From positions 12,636,418 through 12,700,417 of the forward strand of contig JBBCBC010000026.1 of the NCBI GenBank assembly GCA_037126765.1: DNA of 64,000 nucleotides. Direction: 5' to 3'. Position 1 is the stretch's first letter. The number at the start of each line of letters is the position of its first letter. The translations under genes were made by a program, and so were the position numbers. The stretch is from Stenogyne calaminthoides (taxonomy: Eukaryota; Streptophyta; Magnoliopsida; Lamiales; Lamiaceae). The notes under the pieces were generated by a model, which searched no databases, was not told the origin of the DNA, and was given only the letters and a program-made list of their open reading frames with translations. Below, piece by piece: positions 1 to 11,264 of this stretch.

Positions 1-1172
1 TATTGTTTCTAGGTATGTATTAAGAAGAAGAGGGAGAGACAATGTGTCTTTATGAGGCACAATCGTGGATAAAACACCTGAGAATGGAAAATATATTGGT
101 GGAGATAGACGCTAAGATAGGTTTCAAGATCTAACAATGACTTGAATTGAGAGAGTACAATCTTTAATCTTTTTAGATGTTTTTAATTTAATTATTGGGT
201 GAGATTATATATTTTATTTTGGTCGGTATGTGTCACACAACATTGCTATTGTCTAAAGTTGAATGAATTGTTTGACTATGTCATCTATAACTACCAGAGA
301 TCCCTTTATATTTAATAATTAAAACTTAATTAATACAATAAAAAAAGGAATTTTTTGGGTCTAAGGCCTGAAAGATGTGTCAACTATCGATTTAGGGCCT
401 AAAAGAAAATTTCTTTCGATATGGTGCTCGATTTATACTAAAATATCAATTTAGGGCTCAGGATTTTAACACCGTCAGTAATCTATTTAAGGAAAATGAT
501 GTGGCAATTAACTGCCACATAATAATCCTACTTGGCATTTAATACAATTAAGAATAACTAATATTAATAATTAACTAGCTAGAACAAGGGCAAATCAAAT
601 AAAGATTGTGTTTTCTTCTTCAATAATTAATCTCGTTGCTGTCGTCATCCCCTATTCATTCTAATTAAGTCTACCATTTTCTCTCCTATGTTTGCAGCGC
701 TCTTCACACACATATTAAGAAGAAGGGGCAGCAGCAGAATACTGTGGAAAGATTGAAAAGAGCACCTTTAAAGAAACAATAACGCTGTAAATATTTTCTC
801 TTTCTCTAATTTTTACTCGAACATGAAAGATCATTGGACATTGGTTAATTCAATTATGAGAAGAAGCAATATTAACTAATTCAATGATTGAATAATAGTA
901 ATTCAATTAATGCGAAGTATTTGAATTGGTTGCTATAAAAAACTATGAACAATCACTGGTTAATTAACATCATTAATATATCCTCCGTTTTTTAAATTAT
1001 TTATATCATCATTCTTGTTAGAAGTAAATTCATATAATGCATTATTATTGTTTTTTAGAAGTTCAGTTTACTGTAACATATAAAAATCAGTTTATATATT
1101 GAAAATAGTTATTTAAATGTTTTTGCTTGTTTAGAATTCCTTATTTTAGTTTGGTATAATTTTATCTTACAG
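1..1172. other. AT-rich non-coding flank of the MULE
   Basis: No convincing coding region. AT-rich sequence leading up to the MULE transposase start. A stretch near 345-470 with two related GGGTCTAAGGCCTGAAA / TTAGGGCCTAAAAG blocks could be part of the MULE terminal region, but the matching far end is not in the window, so I cannot define a terminal inverted repeat. Confidence 0.4.
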
Positions 1173-1948
1173 ATGTCAAGAGAGTGGTTTTCATCGGGTG
1201 AGTGGAGTTTCGATGAATATTATAGTGATAACGATAGTCAATTGGGTGATTACTCGGAACCAGTCGTATATATAGCGATTAATAATCAATTTGATGAAAT
1301 TAGTGATGATTCTGAAACAACAATAAAATCTTTGATGGAATTGAGAAGCATCCATGATTCCGACTCATCATTTAGTGAAGAGGAAATTGATTCTGCTAAC
1401 GTTCAAGCTAGCAATAAACAAATGAGTTTTAGGTTGGGAAAGTTATATGCATTCATTGATGACTTTTACAATGAAGTTAAAAGCTATGACATTCACAATA
1501 TGAATAATTTGAAGTTTATCCGAAAAGATGGAAAAAGATGTAGAGTGTAGCGCGTTGATAAATGCCTATGGGTTATATTTTGTTCCAAAGTTGGAATTTC
1601 GGAAACATATAAGGTGAAAACTTTCATTGATACCCACAGTTGTCAAAAAAGAGAAAGTGAAACCAAAAATTGCCAATACGAAGTGGTTGAGTAATATGGT
1701 AATCGAGGACTTCAGAAAGTATCCAAAAATGACAAGGGAGGAATCGAAAACTCTTATAGGCGAGAAATATAAAGTCACAATTAGTACTTCAAAGGCTTAT
1801 AGAGTAAGAGAATATTCTCTCCAATCACTCGTTGGCGATGTTGCTAAACAGTAATCTAGGCTATCATGTTATCGAGAGGAGATGCTTAGGACTAATCCTG
1901 GATCAAGGTTCAATTATTGGCTCCAAAACAGGGACGAGATGGTCCTTC
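1173..1948 (+). pseudogene. Mutator-like (MULE) transposase pseudogene, 5' part
   Basis: This is the N-terminal part of a plant MuDR/MULE transposase, which cuts and pastes Mutator-type DNA transposons. After an acidic N-terminus (about 100 residues) comes the family's DNA-binding region: a Cys/His cluster (KCLWVIFCSKV, then THSC) at about 1555-1640, followed by TKWLSNMVIEDFRKYP and the SKAYRVRE helix at about 1680-1810. It ends in the usual YREEMLRTNPGS segment at about 1875-1910. An in-frame TAG (1548-1550), a one-base frame change near 1630 and a TAA near 1852 break it. Copia element B interrupts it at 1948; the same gene resumes at 36380. I started it at the ATG at 1173 because this gives a continuous frame into the DNA-binding region. 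Confidence 0.85.
1944..1948. repeat. Target-site duplication of element B, left copy (CCTTC)
   Basis: CCTTC just before B's 5' LTR is repeated at 36375-36379 just after its 3' LTR. Joining the flanks restores the MULE reading frame, which confirms the insertion boundaries. Confidence 0.93.
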
Positions 1949-2695
1949 TATTAGTGTTAGTGTTGACATAATACTCGATGATATTCAGTTTGATTTAATA
2001 TTATAGTTCACTTAATATTAATGTATGACAATACACTTGTTTGAATATTATGTTTGATTGTTTGCATTTATTCATGCAAGTGTTCCCATGAGTCATTGTT
2101 GTCATTGAGGTTGTGAGAGCTAAAATGACTTAAGCATGATTCTCAAATAGCCCCGATCAAGAATCATCAAGAATGAGATATTGATGATGCAATGGAGATT
2201 GGTGTGCGATCTGCATCATACTCTTAGAGAGTGTAGTAAGATCTCACTTACTACGAGATACTAGGTATCTCATGATGGATGCACAAATACCTTAGAAGGT
2301 ATTGGTATACCCATCCGAGAAACCGTTTGATGTAGTTCCATTATATGTGTCTACGGGTGTCTCGGTTAGTGGGAGCGATGCGATACTCCTTTGTCTTGAG
2401 GTCAATACGCACGACATGTGTGGGATGATGAACTTTGATCATGACCGATGCTTGCACCCTTCCATGGGTAGATATTGCTTGGATTGAGTTTATCACGAAG
2501 TGCATGTGCGTGGTAGTTGAGCCAAGAATATGATTCATTCCTCGAAGTGGATTTAGAGAGAATACTCATCTTCTCGTCATAATTGGATCTAAGTCATCGG
2601 CCGATGCACGTCAACTTAGACTTTGTGGCTAAGTGTGACATACATGATCAATTAGTGATTAGAGATAATATTATTAAGTTATTTGAATAGACACT
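1949..2695 (+). repeat. Element B 5' LTR, first part
   Basis: Aligns base for base with 34710-35470 of the 3' LTR, apart from a deletion of about 21 bp near its start and scattered substitutions. The terminal TG has become TA. It stops at the ACACT target of element A and continues at 17153. Short ORFs on both strands here (e.g. 2302-2487 and 2341-2538) recur in the other LTR only because the LTR is duplicated. Confidence 0.92.
2691..2695. repeat. Target-site duplication of element A, left copy (ACACT)
   Basis: ACACT flanks A at 2691-2695 and 17148-17152. The intact LTR of B at about 35473-35480 reads ACACTTCATCATG with one copy, the empty-site sequence. Confidence 0.95.
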
Positions 2696-3837
2696 TGTTG
2701 GGAGATGAATTTAATAAAGATATATGATTTTGATTAGATCCCAAAACCCCTGAGTATGACATGTTCAGAATGATCTTGAAAGTTGAGTCAGGATTCAGTT
2801 TTTAGAATATTCAGGATGTTATCTGCAGAATGTATAGTCAGCAGATATAGTTCAGGATAGTTACTGAAGATTCAGTAGGATACTGAGTAACTAAAGACTC
2901 AGCGAGAAGACTCAAGACATCACCAAGATAAACTTCAAAGATTCGAAGACCAAAGACTCGAAAGACCTCAAGACTCGTAAGACTCAAGACACAAAGATCA
3001 AGACCGAGAAACTAAAGATCAAGAATATCGGCACATAATTATCAAGACTCAAGAAGGTATCAATGCTCAAGATGAACTTGAATGTTTCGAGGCAATCAAT
3101 ATATCAATCAAGGATGCAATATCGGTAAGATCGCGATTCCTTAGAAAATAGATATTTGCCAAAACATTCAAATGCGCATAAAAGGAACTAAGTCGGAAGT
3201 GTTGTTAAGGTTATATCAAACTCGAGTTTGTAACCAAAAAGAGCCGTTGAAGGTGTTTACCTTTAACTCGAGACAAAAGTCAAAAAGAGGAAGACAACAT
3301 CAGAATATACCGACACCGACAAAGGATGTGTCTCTCTAAAAAGGATGTCGATGTACAAAAGTTCCAGATCGCAAAAAGTGAAGACCGACTACATGAAAGG
3401 CTATTGCTTAGAAAGTGTTAGGGAGTTTCAAACCCTAAATATAGCCGTTTTCACACACCACAAGAGGGAACTCACGGTCAGCTTCTCTCAACGGATAGTT
3501 TTCAAAGAGTGACCTTGGTGTATGCCTATAAATCTTGGTGACCCTCTACATTGTAAGGTTACGGAAATTTATACATAACTTAAGAGCTCAAGCTTATTCT
3601 TGTAAAATTTAAAAGCACTTTCGAAAAACTTAGAATTTCCCAAGTGCTTCAAAATTGAAGAGAGCTCACTATACTAAGCCTAGCTTGATAAGAATTATCC
3701 AAAGCTTAGTCGAGATATCCTAACCCTTTGCATTGTGCTTCATTGTAAAGGATATCTCATCCTAGTTGAAAACCAACCAAGAAACCCCAAACCCTTGTGA
3801 AGGTAGTTGGAGTGTGTTTGTTGGTGAGAAGTGTTGT

Positions 3838-4052
3838 AAAGAGTTAGTAAACTATGCGGAGTAGTCGAAAAAACTCTAGAGGAGAAGTTAGTAAGCTGCA
3901 TGTGGGTGGTCTCAAAGCTTGTGTGTGATTGAGTAAGTAAACTACTGAGGTAGTCGAAAAACTCAAGGTCGGGTTGAGTAAGTAAACCACGGGAGTAGTC
4001 GAAAAAACTTCGGGGCGAAGTTGAGTAAGTAAACTACGCGAGGTAGTCGAAA
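3838..4052 (+). repeat. Palindromic repeat array in the LTR of A
   Basis: Four to five units of about 40-50 bp, each with GTAAACTAC-n-GTAGTC, i.e. a short hairpin with CTAC/GTAG arms. The same array is in every LTR of the family (16343-16560, 21855-22066, 30536-30790, 45228-45435, 58155-58375), with varying unit number. Confidence 0.8.
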
Positions 4053-4596
4053 GCTCGAAGTTGATAGTGAATTTCTCTCAAGAGTCGGGAGAGTGGGCGT
4101 AGGAGCTTGAGTCTCCGAACCACTATAATTGTTGTGTTTCTTTATTGCTTTCCTTATCTCAGGCTTATCTCGTTGCATTGACTTGATTTTGAAAGCATAC
4201 TTTTCACCGATATTCAGGTTGGAATCAATCCACTTGAAGTTGCATAAGTGAATCACGGCCTAATCACTATTTCATAAAGGGAAGGTTTTCAAAGAAAGCT
4301 TAAAAACGAGTATAATCTAAGGGCCAACCATTCCGCACGATCGAGTAGCTAGAGAATGATAGTTACCAAACCGAACTATCTTCCGAGGATTCATAAAGTT
4401 AGTTATCCGATCCAAGCAAATCATGATCTCTAACACTCGGGACTCGATTGGGATTATCTCGAGGTTTCGAAAGCATTTCGGGATCACTGCCTCGAAGAGA
4501 CTTTGACTCGGAGCGATCTGCGCTTCTCGAACCTAATCTTCGAGGATTATCGACCCAAGTCGACCTCGAGAAAAAAAAAAGTTTTAAAAACACCTA

Positions 4597-4622
4597 ACAC
4601 GTGTATTCCCCCATACACGTGT
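4597..4622. repeat. LTR-end hairpin with two CACGTG boxes (A, 5' LTR)
   Basis: Perfect inverted repeat, ACACGTGTAT / ATACACGTGT, around a C-rich loop of six bases, ending 27 bp before the LTR end. Each arm holds a CACGTG G-box. Confidence 0.9.
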
Positions 4623-4651
4623 AAGACTCGCTTTTGCACCGGGCCAACAAG

Positions 4652-4663
4652 TGGTATCGGAGC
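4652..4663 (+). other. Primer-binding site, element A
   Basis: TGGTATCGGAGC, two bases after the LTR. It is complementary to the 3' end of initiator-Met tRNA; the usual plant copia form is TGGTATCAGAGC. The single change is CAG to CGG, the substitution seen throughout this element. Confidence 0.88.
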
Positions 4664-4779
4664 GATGGGTTCAACTTGACCACTTGTGTTGACCAAAGTT
4701 TTATTTTCAAAAATACTTGTGGTCTATCTGAATCGATCTTATTTGTTTGAAACTTTTTATTTTTCAAGAGATCGGAAAA

Positions 4780-7189
4780 ATGTCTTCTAAAAACTTCCCA
4801 TGTTCTCGATTGGAGAACTATGACCTATGGAGATCGAGAATGCAGGCTCATCTCAGATTCCAAACATGAGCGTATGTGGAGAGTGGTCTCTCAAGGACCA
4901 TTCCAGGTTCAGTAGTGAATCCCGGAGGAAATGAAGATGAGAGAATTGATCCTAGAGCGAGATTTTCCTAAGTCCGATGACCAACCCGACTCTGAGGAGA
5001 GAAAATTAGTCAATCTAGACTACATTGCAAAAGACACACTATACAAAGACAATTGATGATGGTGTGATGGGAATGATCTCTCACTTTAATATCTTGCTAA
5101 AGAGATTTGGGATACACTAGATGTTATGTGCCAAGGCACGCAGATCATATAAAAAGAAAACAAACTTTCGAAGGCAATTGGAAAGTTTGATGACTTTTGA
5201 AATGGATGATGGTGAATCAATAGACAAACCGAAGTCGATTCACTAAAGATCATGAATGATCTAAATGCACTTGGAAAGAAATACCCACGAGAGAAAGTTG
5301 CATTGAAAATTCTTAGAGGTCTATCTAAGAAATGGGATATTCATGCGAGGTGATTGAAAACACCAAGAATATTAACTCAATGCCTTACCAACAAGTCTTC
5401 TCGAAATTTGAAAGCCTATGAATTTGTAATTGATAAGAAATCCAAAAAGGTCGACAACAAAGATGATTCTTCATCGAGTAAGAATGTGGCTTTAAAAGCC
5501 AAAGATAAAACTCAGAAAACTAGAGAGTCTCGAGAACCCCCATGCCAAAAAATCGATGAGCTTGAGGATAAGCTAAGACCGATGGCAAGAAGGTTTGATA
5601 GACTCAATAGTAGATTTGGAAAATACAAAAGCTATTACGGGAACCACAAAAATACGAGAAGAAACCCGAGGACGAGATCAACCGAGAAGAAGAAAGACAC
5701 GAAAAGCCGAAGGATCTTTATCCAAGAGAAAAGGACTCCAAGTCCAAAGAAGAAAATGATCGGGATGATGATGCCAACAGATGCTATAACTACCGGAAGA
5801 AAGGTCACTTCCAAAGATGATTGTCCGTTGATTTGAGTGGGAGAAGAGAAAGGCAAGCTATAAGAGACCGTGGTTCTCAAGCAAAAATGCCATGGTTGCG
5901 GAAGAAGAACACTCGAGGAGGGATCTAGCTCTTCGGATGAGATATTCTCGACAAAGGAAAGTGATGACATCCGTCGATGGCCATTGAGGAGGTAAACTCT
6001 TCTTTTCTCTGTTGTTGCTCCTACACTAGCACAAGAGTTTTCAAGTTCCACTCGAAAAATCATTTTGACTCGATGGATTCTTTTCGAGAATCGATGAAGG
6101 ACTATCTTTGTTTTGCAAGGATCGCTAAATCAAACTCAAGAGCGAATAATAAAGGCGAAAAGTTTAAAAAATCTAAAATGGAAAGACTCTAGCAATATTG
6201 AAGTCACTTCTCAATTAATGGGAGCTCTTGATGAATCGGATGTTATGAAAGTACAACTCTCGAGAGAAAGAGAAGTTGATAATGTCCCTAATCGAAAAGC
6301 TAGAGAAATCCATTGAAGAGATTTAGCTAATCGAATCGAAGTTCAATGACCTCTCTCGAGAAGCATAAAACTCTACAGAATCTGTGAGGATAGTACACGT
6401 AAAGAAGTTAACTCTATTGAATAATGCATCTAATGTAATAGATGAAATTCGAGTTACCAGAGATCTGTGACTATAAAATCTGGATTGGGATACATTCGAG
6501 GGGAACCTCACAAGGTCATCTAAATGTTTGCGTCAAGTAGCAAGAAGACTATCTTTGTAAAACCAATGGCACCTACACTTCAAATCAAGAAATGCCCAAG
6601 GTTGTAGACAAGGAAAAAGGACCTATGGTCTCGATAAAAAACCGAATGATCGGGTTAGAAAGCCCAAACCTCGGTGAAGGCAAGAAAACCCCGAGTAGTC
6701 GGATTGAAAGTTCGAGCAAGTACTTCAAAGCCTCGGGCTAAGAATGCAAACCCCGAAAGGCTCCACATCAACCATCGAGGAATCCTCGGATGAGAAACAC
6801 TCAAAGAGAGACATTCTCAATGAAGAGACCAAGTCCTCGATTATCTTTGAAAGACCAGATTTCAAGATGCACAACCCGAACCTCACTTGCCTAAGGGTAA
6901 AGGTTATCCAAACCCGAGTCATCAAAGATTTAGACCGGCCGCACAAAAAAGCCTAAGCATCTCAATGAAGGCTGAACCAAAGAAGAACTCTAAGGCACAT
7001 GTTCATGCTAAAGCTAGCACACATATACGTAAAAACCGCTAAGGCACCCGTAGTAGTGGATGTATATGTTGATGTTTATGGAAGACAAATTAGCCACTCT
7101 AAAGTGATTAGAGTTGTCGTGCGATTTGGATTCCGAAAGGTACAACTAACCTCGTGGGACCCTACACAAAATGGGTACCTAAGAATTGA
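4780..7189 (+). pseudogene. gag: Copia gag, element A (broken)
   Basis: Gag forms the virus-like particle and binds the RNA genome. The ATG at 4780 (MSSKNFPCSRLENYDLW) matches the start in C (22823). Recognisable parts are the copia gag domain (about 4780-5400), a charged linker, a CCHC knuckle remnant (CYNYRKKGHFQ, about 5782-5815; second Cys lost and a frame change after the His), an acidic segment with SSSSDE-type residues (about 5920-5990), a coiled coil (about 6120-6370), a basic Gln/Pro-rich part (about 6530-6960) and the conserved end DVYGRQISHSKVIRVV (about 7070-7115). It ends at a TGA (7187-7189), present at the same place in D and E. Many frame breaks. Confidence 0.8.
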
Positions 7190-10100
7190 TCTGTTTTTTC
7201 GGGAGGAAAACCCGGGGCACTAAGTCGATGAAAGATCACATGGCATGGCGAAAGCAGAGATGAAAAAAGCTCGATGTATGGTATCTTGACAAAGGATGCT
7301 CAAGACATATGACAGATTCAAGAAGATGCTCGGTGACTATGTTGAACAAAGAGGCCAGATCACTTTTGGAGATAACTCAAGGACGATGAAGGATATGAAA
7401 CTTTGGAAGTCGACTCGGTTCATATCCATGGTGTTTCATATGTATCTGGATTGAAGCATAACTTGCTGTCAATTAGCCAATTCTGTGATAAGGGTTTCAA
7501 TGTTGAGTTCTCCAAGAACTTATGCTTTGTGAAAGATGATACATCACGAAAAGTATTACTTGACCGGTACAAGAAAAGGAATGTGTATCTTGGCGATTGG
7601 AGTTCAACTCCTAAAGATACATGTTTAATTGCTAAAAGTTCCACAGATACCAAGTTGGTTATGGCATAAAAGAATGAATCACCTAAACTTCAAAACCCTG
7701 AACAAGCTTGCAAGATTAGCTCTTGTGAGAGGGTTGCCTAATGAAGTGTTTAGTAAGGAACACATTTGTGATGCGTGCGAAAAGGAAAACAAGTCAAAGC
7801 ATCATTTAAAAAAAGCAAAGTAGAAGTTTCTACCGAGAGAATACTTGACTTTTGCATATGGATCTGTTTGGTCCTATAACACCGTGAGCACTAATGGCGT
7901 GAAATACACATTGGTAGTAGTTGATGACTACTCAAGATATACTTGGGTCATATTCTTACTTTCAAGAAGAAAGAGACTCGAATAAAAGTTTGCGAAATTC
8001 TTGAAAAGACTCAATATTGAGAAAAATCTGAGTGTGGTCAAAATCGGATCGACAAAGGGAACCGAGTTTATAAATCATATCATTTCGATTATTGTGCAAA
8101 GAAATGGAATTCTACATGAAACATCACCGCAAGGACCCTCAAAGAAAATGGTGTTCTTTGAAAGAAGGAACATAACTCCGAAAAGAAGTTCGCAAGGACA
8201 ATGATAAATTGAAGGTGATATTCCTAAAAGATTTTGAAATTTGAAGTCATCCAACACCGTGATGCTACTCTCGAATAGATCCATGTCGACAAAAAGTCAA
8301 GGCAAAAACGCCTTATGAGCTTTGGAATGAAAGGAAGCCTCTTGTTTCTTTCTTTTTCGTGTGTTTGGTTGCAAGTGTTTCATACACAATAATGGTAAAG
8401 ATCGAGTTGAAAACATTTGATAGTAAAGTTCGATGAAGGAATATTCTTAGGATATTCGAAAGTCAAAAAGCTTTCGAGTTTACAACCTGTAGGACTCTTT
8501 ATTGTGGAAGGAAACACCTCATGTTGTTTTTGATGAATCTGCTTTGTGTTCGGAAGAAACAGAACATGATGCAAATGAACCGACTAAGAGGATCACCAGA
8601 TTAAGCCCTCAAAAAGAAAGATAAATCATCCACTGAACCTGAAAAAAAGAAGTTAGTCATTATCTATGATTAGAGTGACTCAGACTCAGATAAAGAAGTT
8701 CAGGATGGAAATCAGGATGGTGAGACCCAGGAAAACCAACACTCCAAAGGTGACCAATCGAACAGACACCCGCCTCGGACTCAGTGCGTGATGCCAATGA
8801 AGATGTGGTCACAATCGAGGCAATTTCTGAATCTATCAACCAAAAAGGGGGAACAAATGTCTCGACAATGTTCTCAATAGAATTTCCCCTGAGGAAGATG
8901 ATTCCCTTTCTCCTGTTTTGTTGTTCCCTGAGTTTGCTGATTTAACTGAACCTAACATTCAAATGTTGAGGATACCATTGAAGGGGAAAATCAAGAAGGA
9001 AATGGTTAGATAGCCATCCTACAAGCTAGATTGTGGGTGATCTAACTGAAGGTGTTAAGACTAGAAGGTTCCATGGAGAGAGTGCACTATTCTCTCACGC
9101 TTCCCTATCGTCGGAAAGAAAACCTCTTGAGATTGGTGAAGCTCTACAAGATTCTCATTTGGATTATCGCCATGCGAGATGAAATTTGAATCAATTCTCG
9201 AGGAATGAAGTATGGGAGCTAGTAGATAGACCAGAAAGGCACAATGTCATTGGAACCAAGTGGGTTTTCAAGAACAAAAGAGATGAAAACAACAACATTG
9301 TGAGAAACAAGGCAAGGCTAGTTGCACAAGGTTATTCCCAAGAAGAAGGCTTGGATTATGATGAAACCTTTGCACTGTTGCAAGACTAGAAGCCATCAGA
9401 TTGTTTCTTGCATATCTTGCCCACATGAAGTTCACATATCTATCGGATGGATGTGAAAAGTGAATTTCTGAACGACGTGGTTAAAGAAGAGGGTTTATGT
9501 GGAACAACCTCCCGGTTTCAAAACAGAATGACCAAGTTTACTGAGGCTAAGAAAAGCTTTGTATGGTCTTAAGCAAGCACCCGAGCATGGTATGATACTC
9601 TTTTCATAGTTTCTTCTTGACCATGGTTTTGTCAAAGGAACTATTGATAGAACTCGTTCGGGATAGAGGATGGGGAAGATATCTTACTAGTTCGGATATA
9701 TATGTTGATGACATCATTTTTGGATCTCCAAACCATCACCGTGTGTGAAAAGTTTTCAACACCGATGAAAAGGCAAGTTTGAGATGTCAATGATGGGAGA
9801 GATGAATTTCTTTCTAGGACTTCAAGTGAAACAATCAAAGGAAGGAATATTCATCAACCGTGCAAAGTACACCGAGAGATCCGATTGCAAATATGGTGTA
9901 TGAGATTGCATTGCGCTTAGAATTCCCATGAATACTAACTACAAGATGGATCCCGATTAAGGCAAATCGATAAAGTCATCGATTATAGAGGAATCATTGG
10001 ATCATTGCTCTATCTCACGACAAGTAGGCGGGATATAACATTTCTTTGTTGGGATATGTGCAAGATACCAAGCTAATCCTAAGGCTAGTCACATGGAGGT

Positions 10101-10654
10101 CGCCAAAAAGATACCGAAATATCTTAAGGGCACAAATGAATAGAGGATTATGGTATCCAAATGATGATAACCTAGAGTTAAGTGGTTACTCGGATCTCTT
10201 TGATTATGGAGGATCAGAATTGACAGAAGTCCACTTCAGAACTTGTCAATTTCTAGGAAGCAAGTCGATATCTTGGTTTTCAAAAGAATGACCTCGAAGA
10301 GCAACAAGTACTCTTGAAAATTTGAATATATGGTCACAGAAGTCATTGCGGCACAGCATTCTTTGCCTCGCACAACAATTGAGGGATTATAAAGTTGTAG
10401 CAATGAAGTACCAATATTTTGTGACAATAATAGTGCCATTGCTATTTCACAAAAAATCGAGTATTGCACACCGATGCAAGCATGTGGATATCGACATCAC
10501 TTCATCGAGAGATCATGTCGAGAAAGAAGGACATAAGGATGGAGAAAATTCATCTTGATAAGCAAAGAGCCGATATCTTGACTAAACCTTTGGGTCAATC
10601 AAGATTTCATGAACTTTCAAATGAATTAGAGATGCTTTAAACCCGTGTGTATAG
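7190..10654 (+). pseudogene. pol: Copia pol (protease-integrase-RT-RNase H), element A (broken)
   Basis: The domains are in copia order. The protease is at about 7270-7400, with WYLDKGCSRHMTD: the catalytic DSG reads DKG here. The integrase is at about 7640-8460: zinc-binding HKRMNHLN and CDAC, then MDLFG, KGTEF and FGIH-type remnants. After a poorly conserved linker, RT starts at 9186 with NEVWELVDRPERHNV, TKWVFKNK and DYDETFA, and its YVDD active site is coded at 9701-9712. RNase H covers about 10130-10654 (SGYSDLFDYGG; catalytic Asp context damaged). The end is TAG at 10652-10654, equal to the RNase H stop in C and E. Numerous frame changes; the piece 7403-7669 is uninterrupted. Confidence 0.82.
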
Positions 10655-11264
10655 AGTAAAATCAAAAAAAATTGAAGGTTTTCGGATGCATGAAGTTTTC
10701 TCGAATCCTTCCGAGAAGCTCGAGATAAAATGGAAATATCTTGGGCGAGTCTCGAAAAACTTCAAGAAAGATCTTGAACCAATTCAATTACTCGATATTA
10801 TCGACATTTTATCAAGATCAGTACTCAGTAAGACTGATAGAGGGAAATTGGTCTGAAGAAGTAATGACTCATGCGATTCATTTATTGCTCAAGTAAATTC
10901 AAGAATCATTCGCAATAAATATTAAAACACCGAGGAATGTTTTTTTTTTTTAGGATCGTTTTAAATTCGAAGAAGGTCAATATCATTTAATGCCCGCTAC
11001 ATTAATGACCAATGAGGACGTTTTGGCGGCTTACTTTTTCGAGATCGTCGGTTCAGATACCCGATTAATCGAAGATTAATCTCAACCGTTGTTACTCACC
11101 TAACCAACACGATTCCCCACGATCTCAAGGCTATATAAACCCCAATCACCATTCAAGACAAAATTTTATCAAACCCTTCGTTTTCAAATCCTCTGCAATT
11201 AAAAATCCCTTTTGCCCGAAAATTCTCCAAACCCTAAAGCTTCCTTCTTCAATCAAACTCTAAA
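10655..11264 (+). promoter_or_regulatory. Putative internal promoter of the third gene, element A
   Basis: 610-bp spacer between the RNase H stop and the ATG of the third gene. It has a consensus TATA box (CTATATAAAC, 11131-11140) about 125-135 bp before the ATG, preceded by the block GATTCCCCACGATCT, which all four family members share. Further up is ATGACTCAT (about 10864-10872), a bZIP-type site also seen in C and E. Promoter activity is inferred, not shown. Confidence 0.6.

Larger units (their letters stand above)
2696..4649 (+). repeat. Element A 5' LTR
   Basis: 1,954 bp, TGTTGGGAGATG to GGGCCAACA. From 5' to 3' it has a GA-rich tract with many AAGACTC units (about 2890-3060), a region of short imperfect palindromes (about 3838-4052), and a perfect 10-bp inverted repeat near the end (4597-4622). 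There is no coding sequence of its own. Confidence 0.93.

Noticed and set aside
345..470. MULE terminal inverted repeat
   Set aside because: Suggestive repeated words only; no matching inverted end in the window.
2341..2538. 65-codon minus-strand ORF, almost the same at 35123-35320
   Set aside because: Both copies lie in the LTRs of B; similarity is due to LTR duplication and no domain is recognisable.
3838..4052. Possible CRISPR array
   Set aside because: Repeats are short, imperfect, unevenly spaced and inside a plant LTR.
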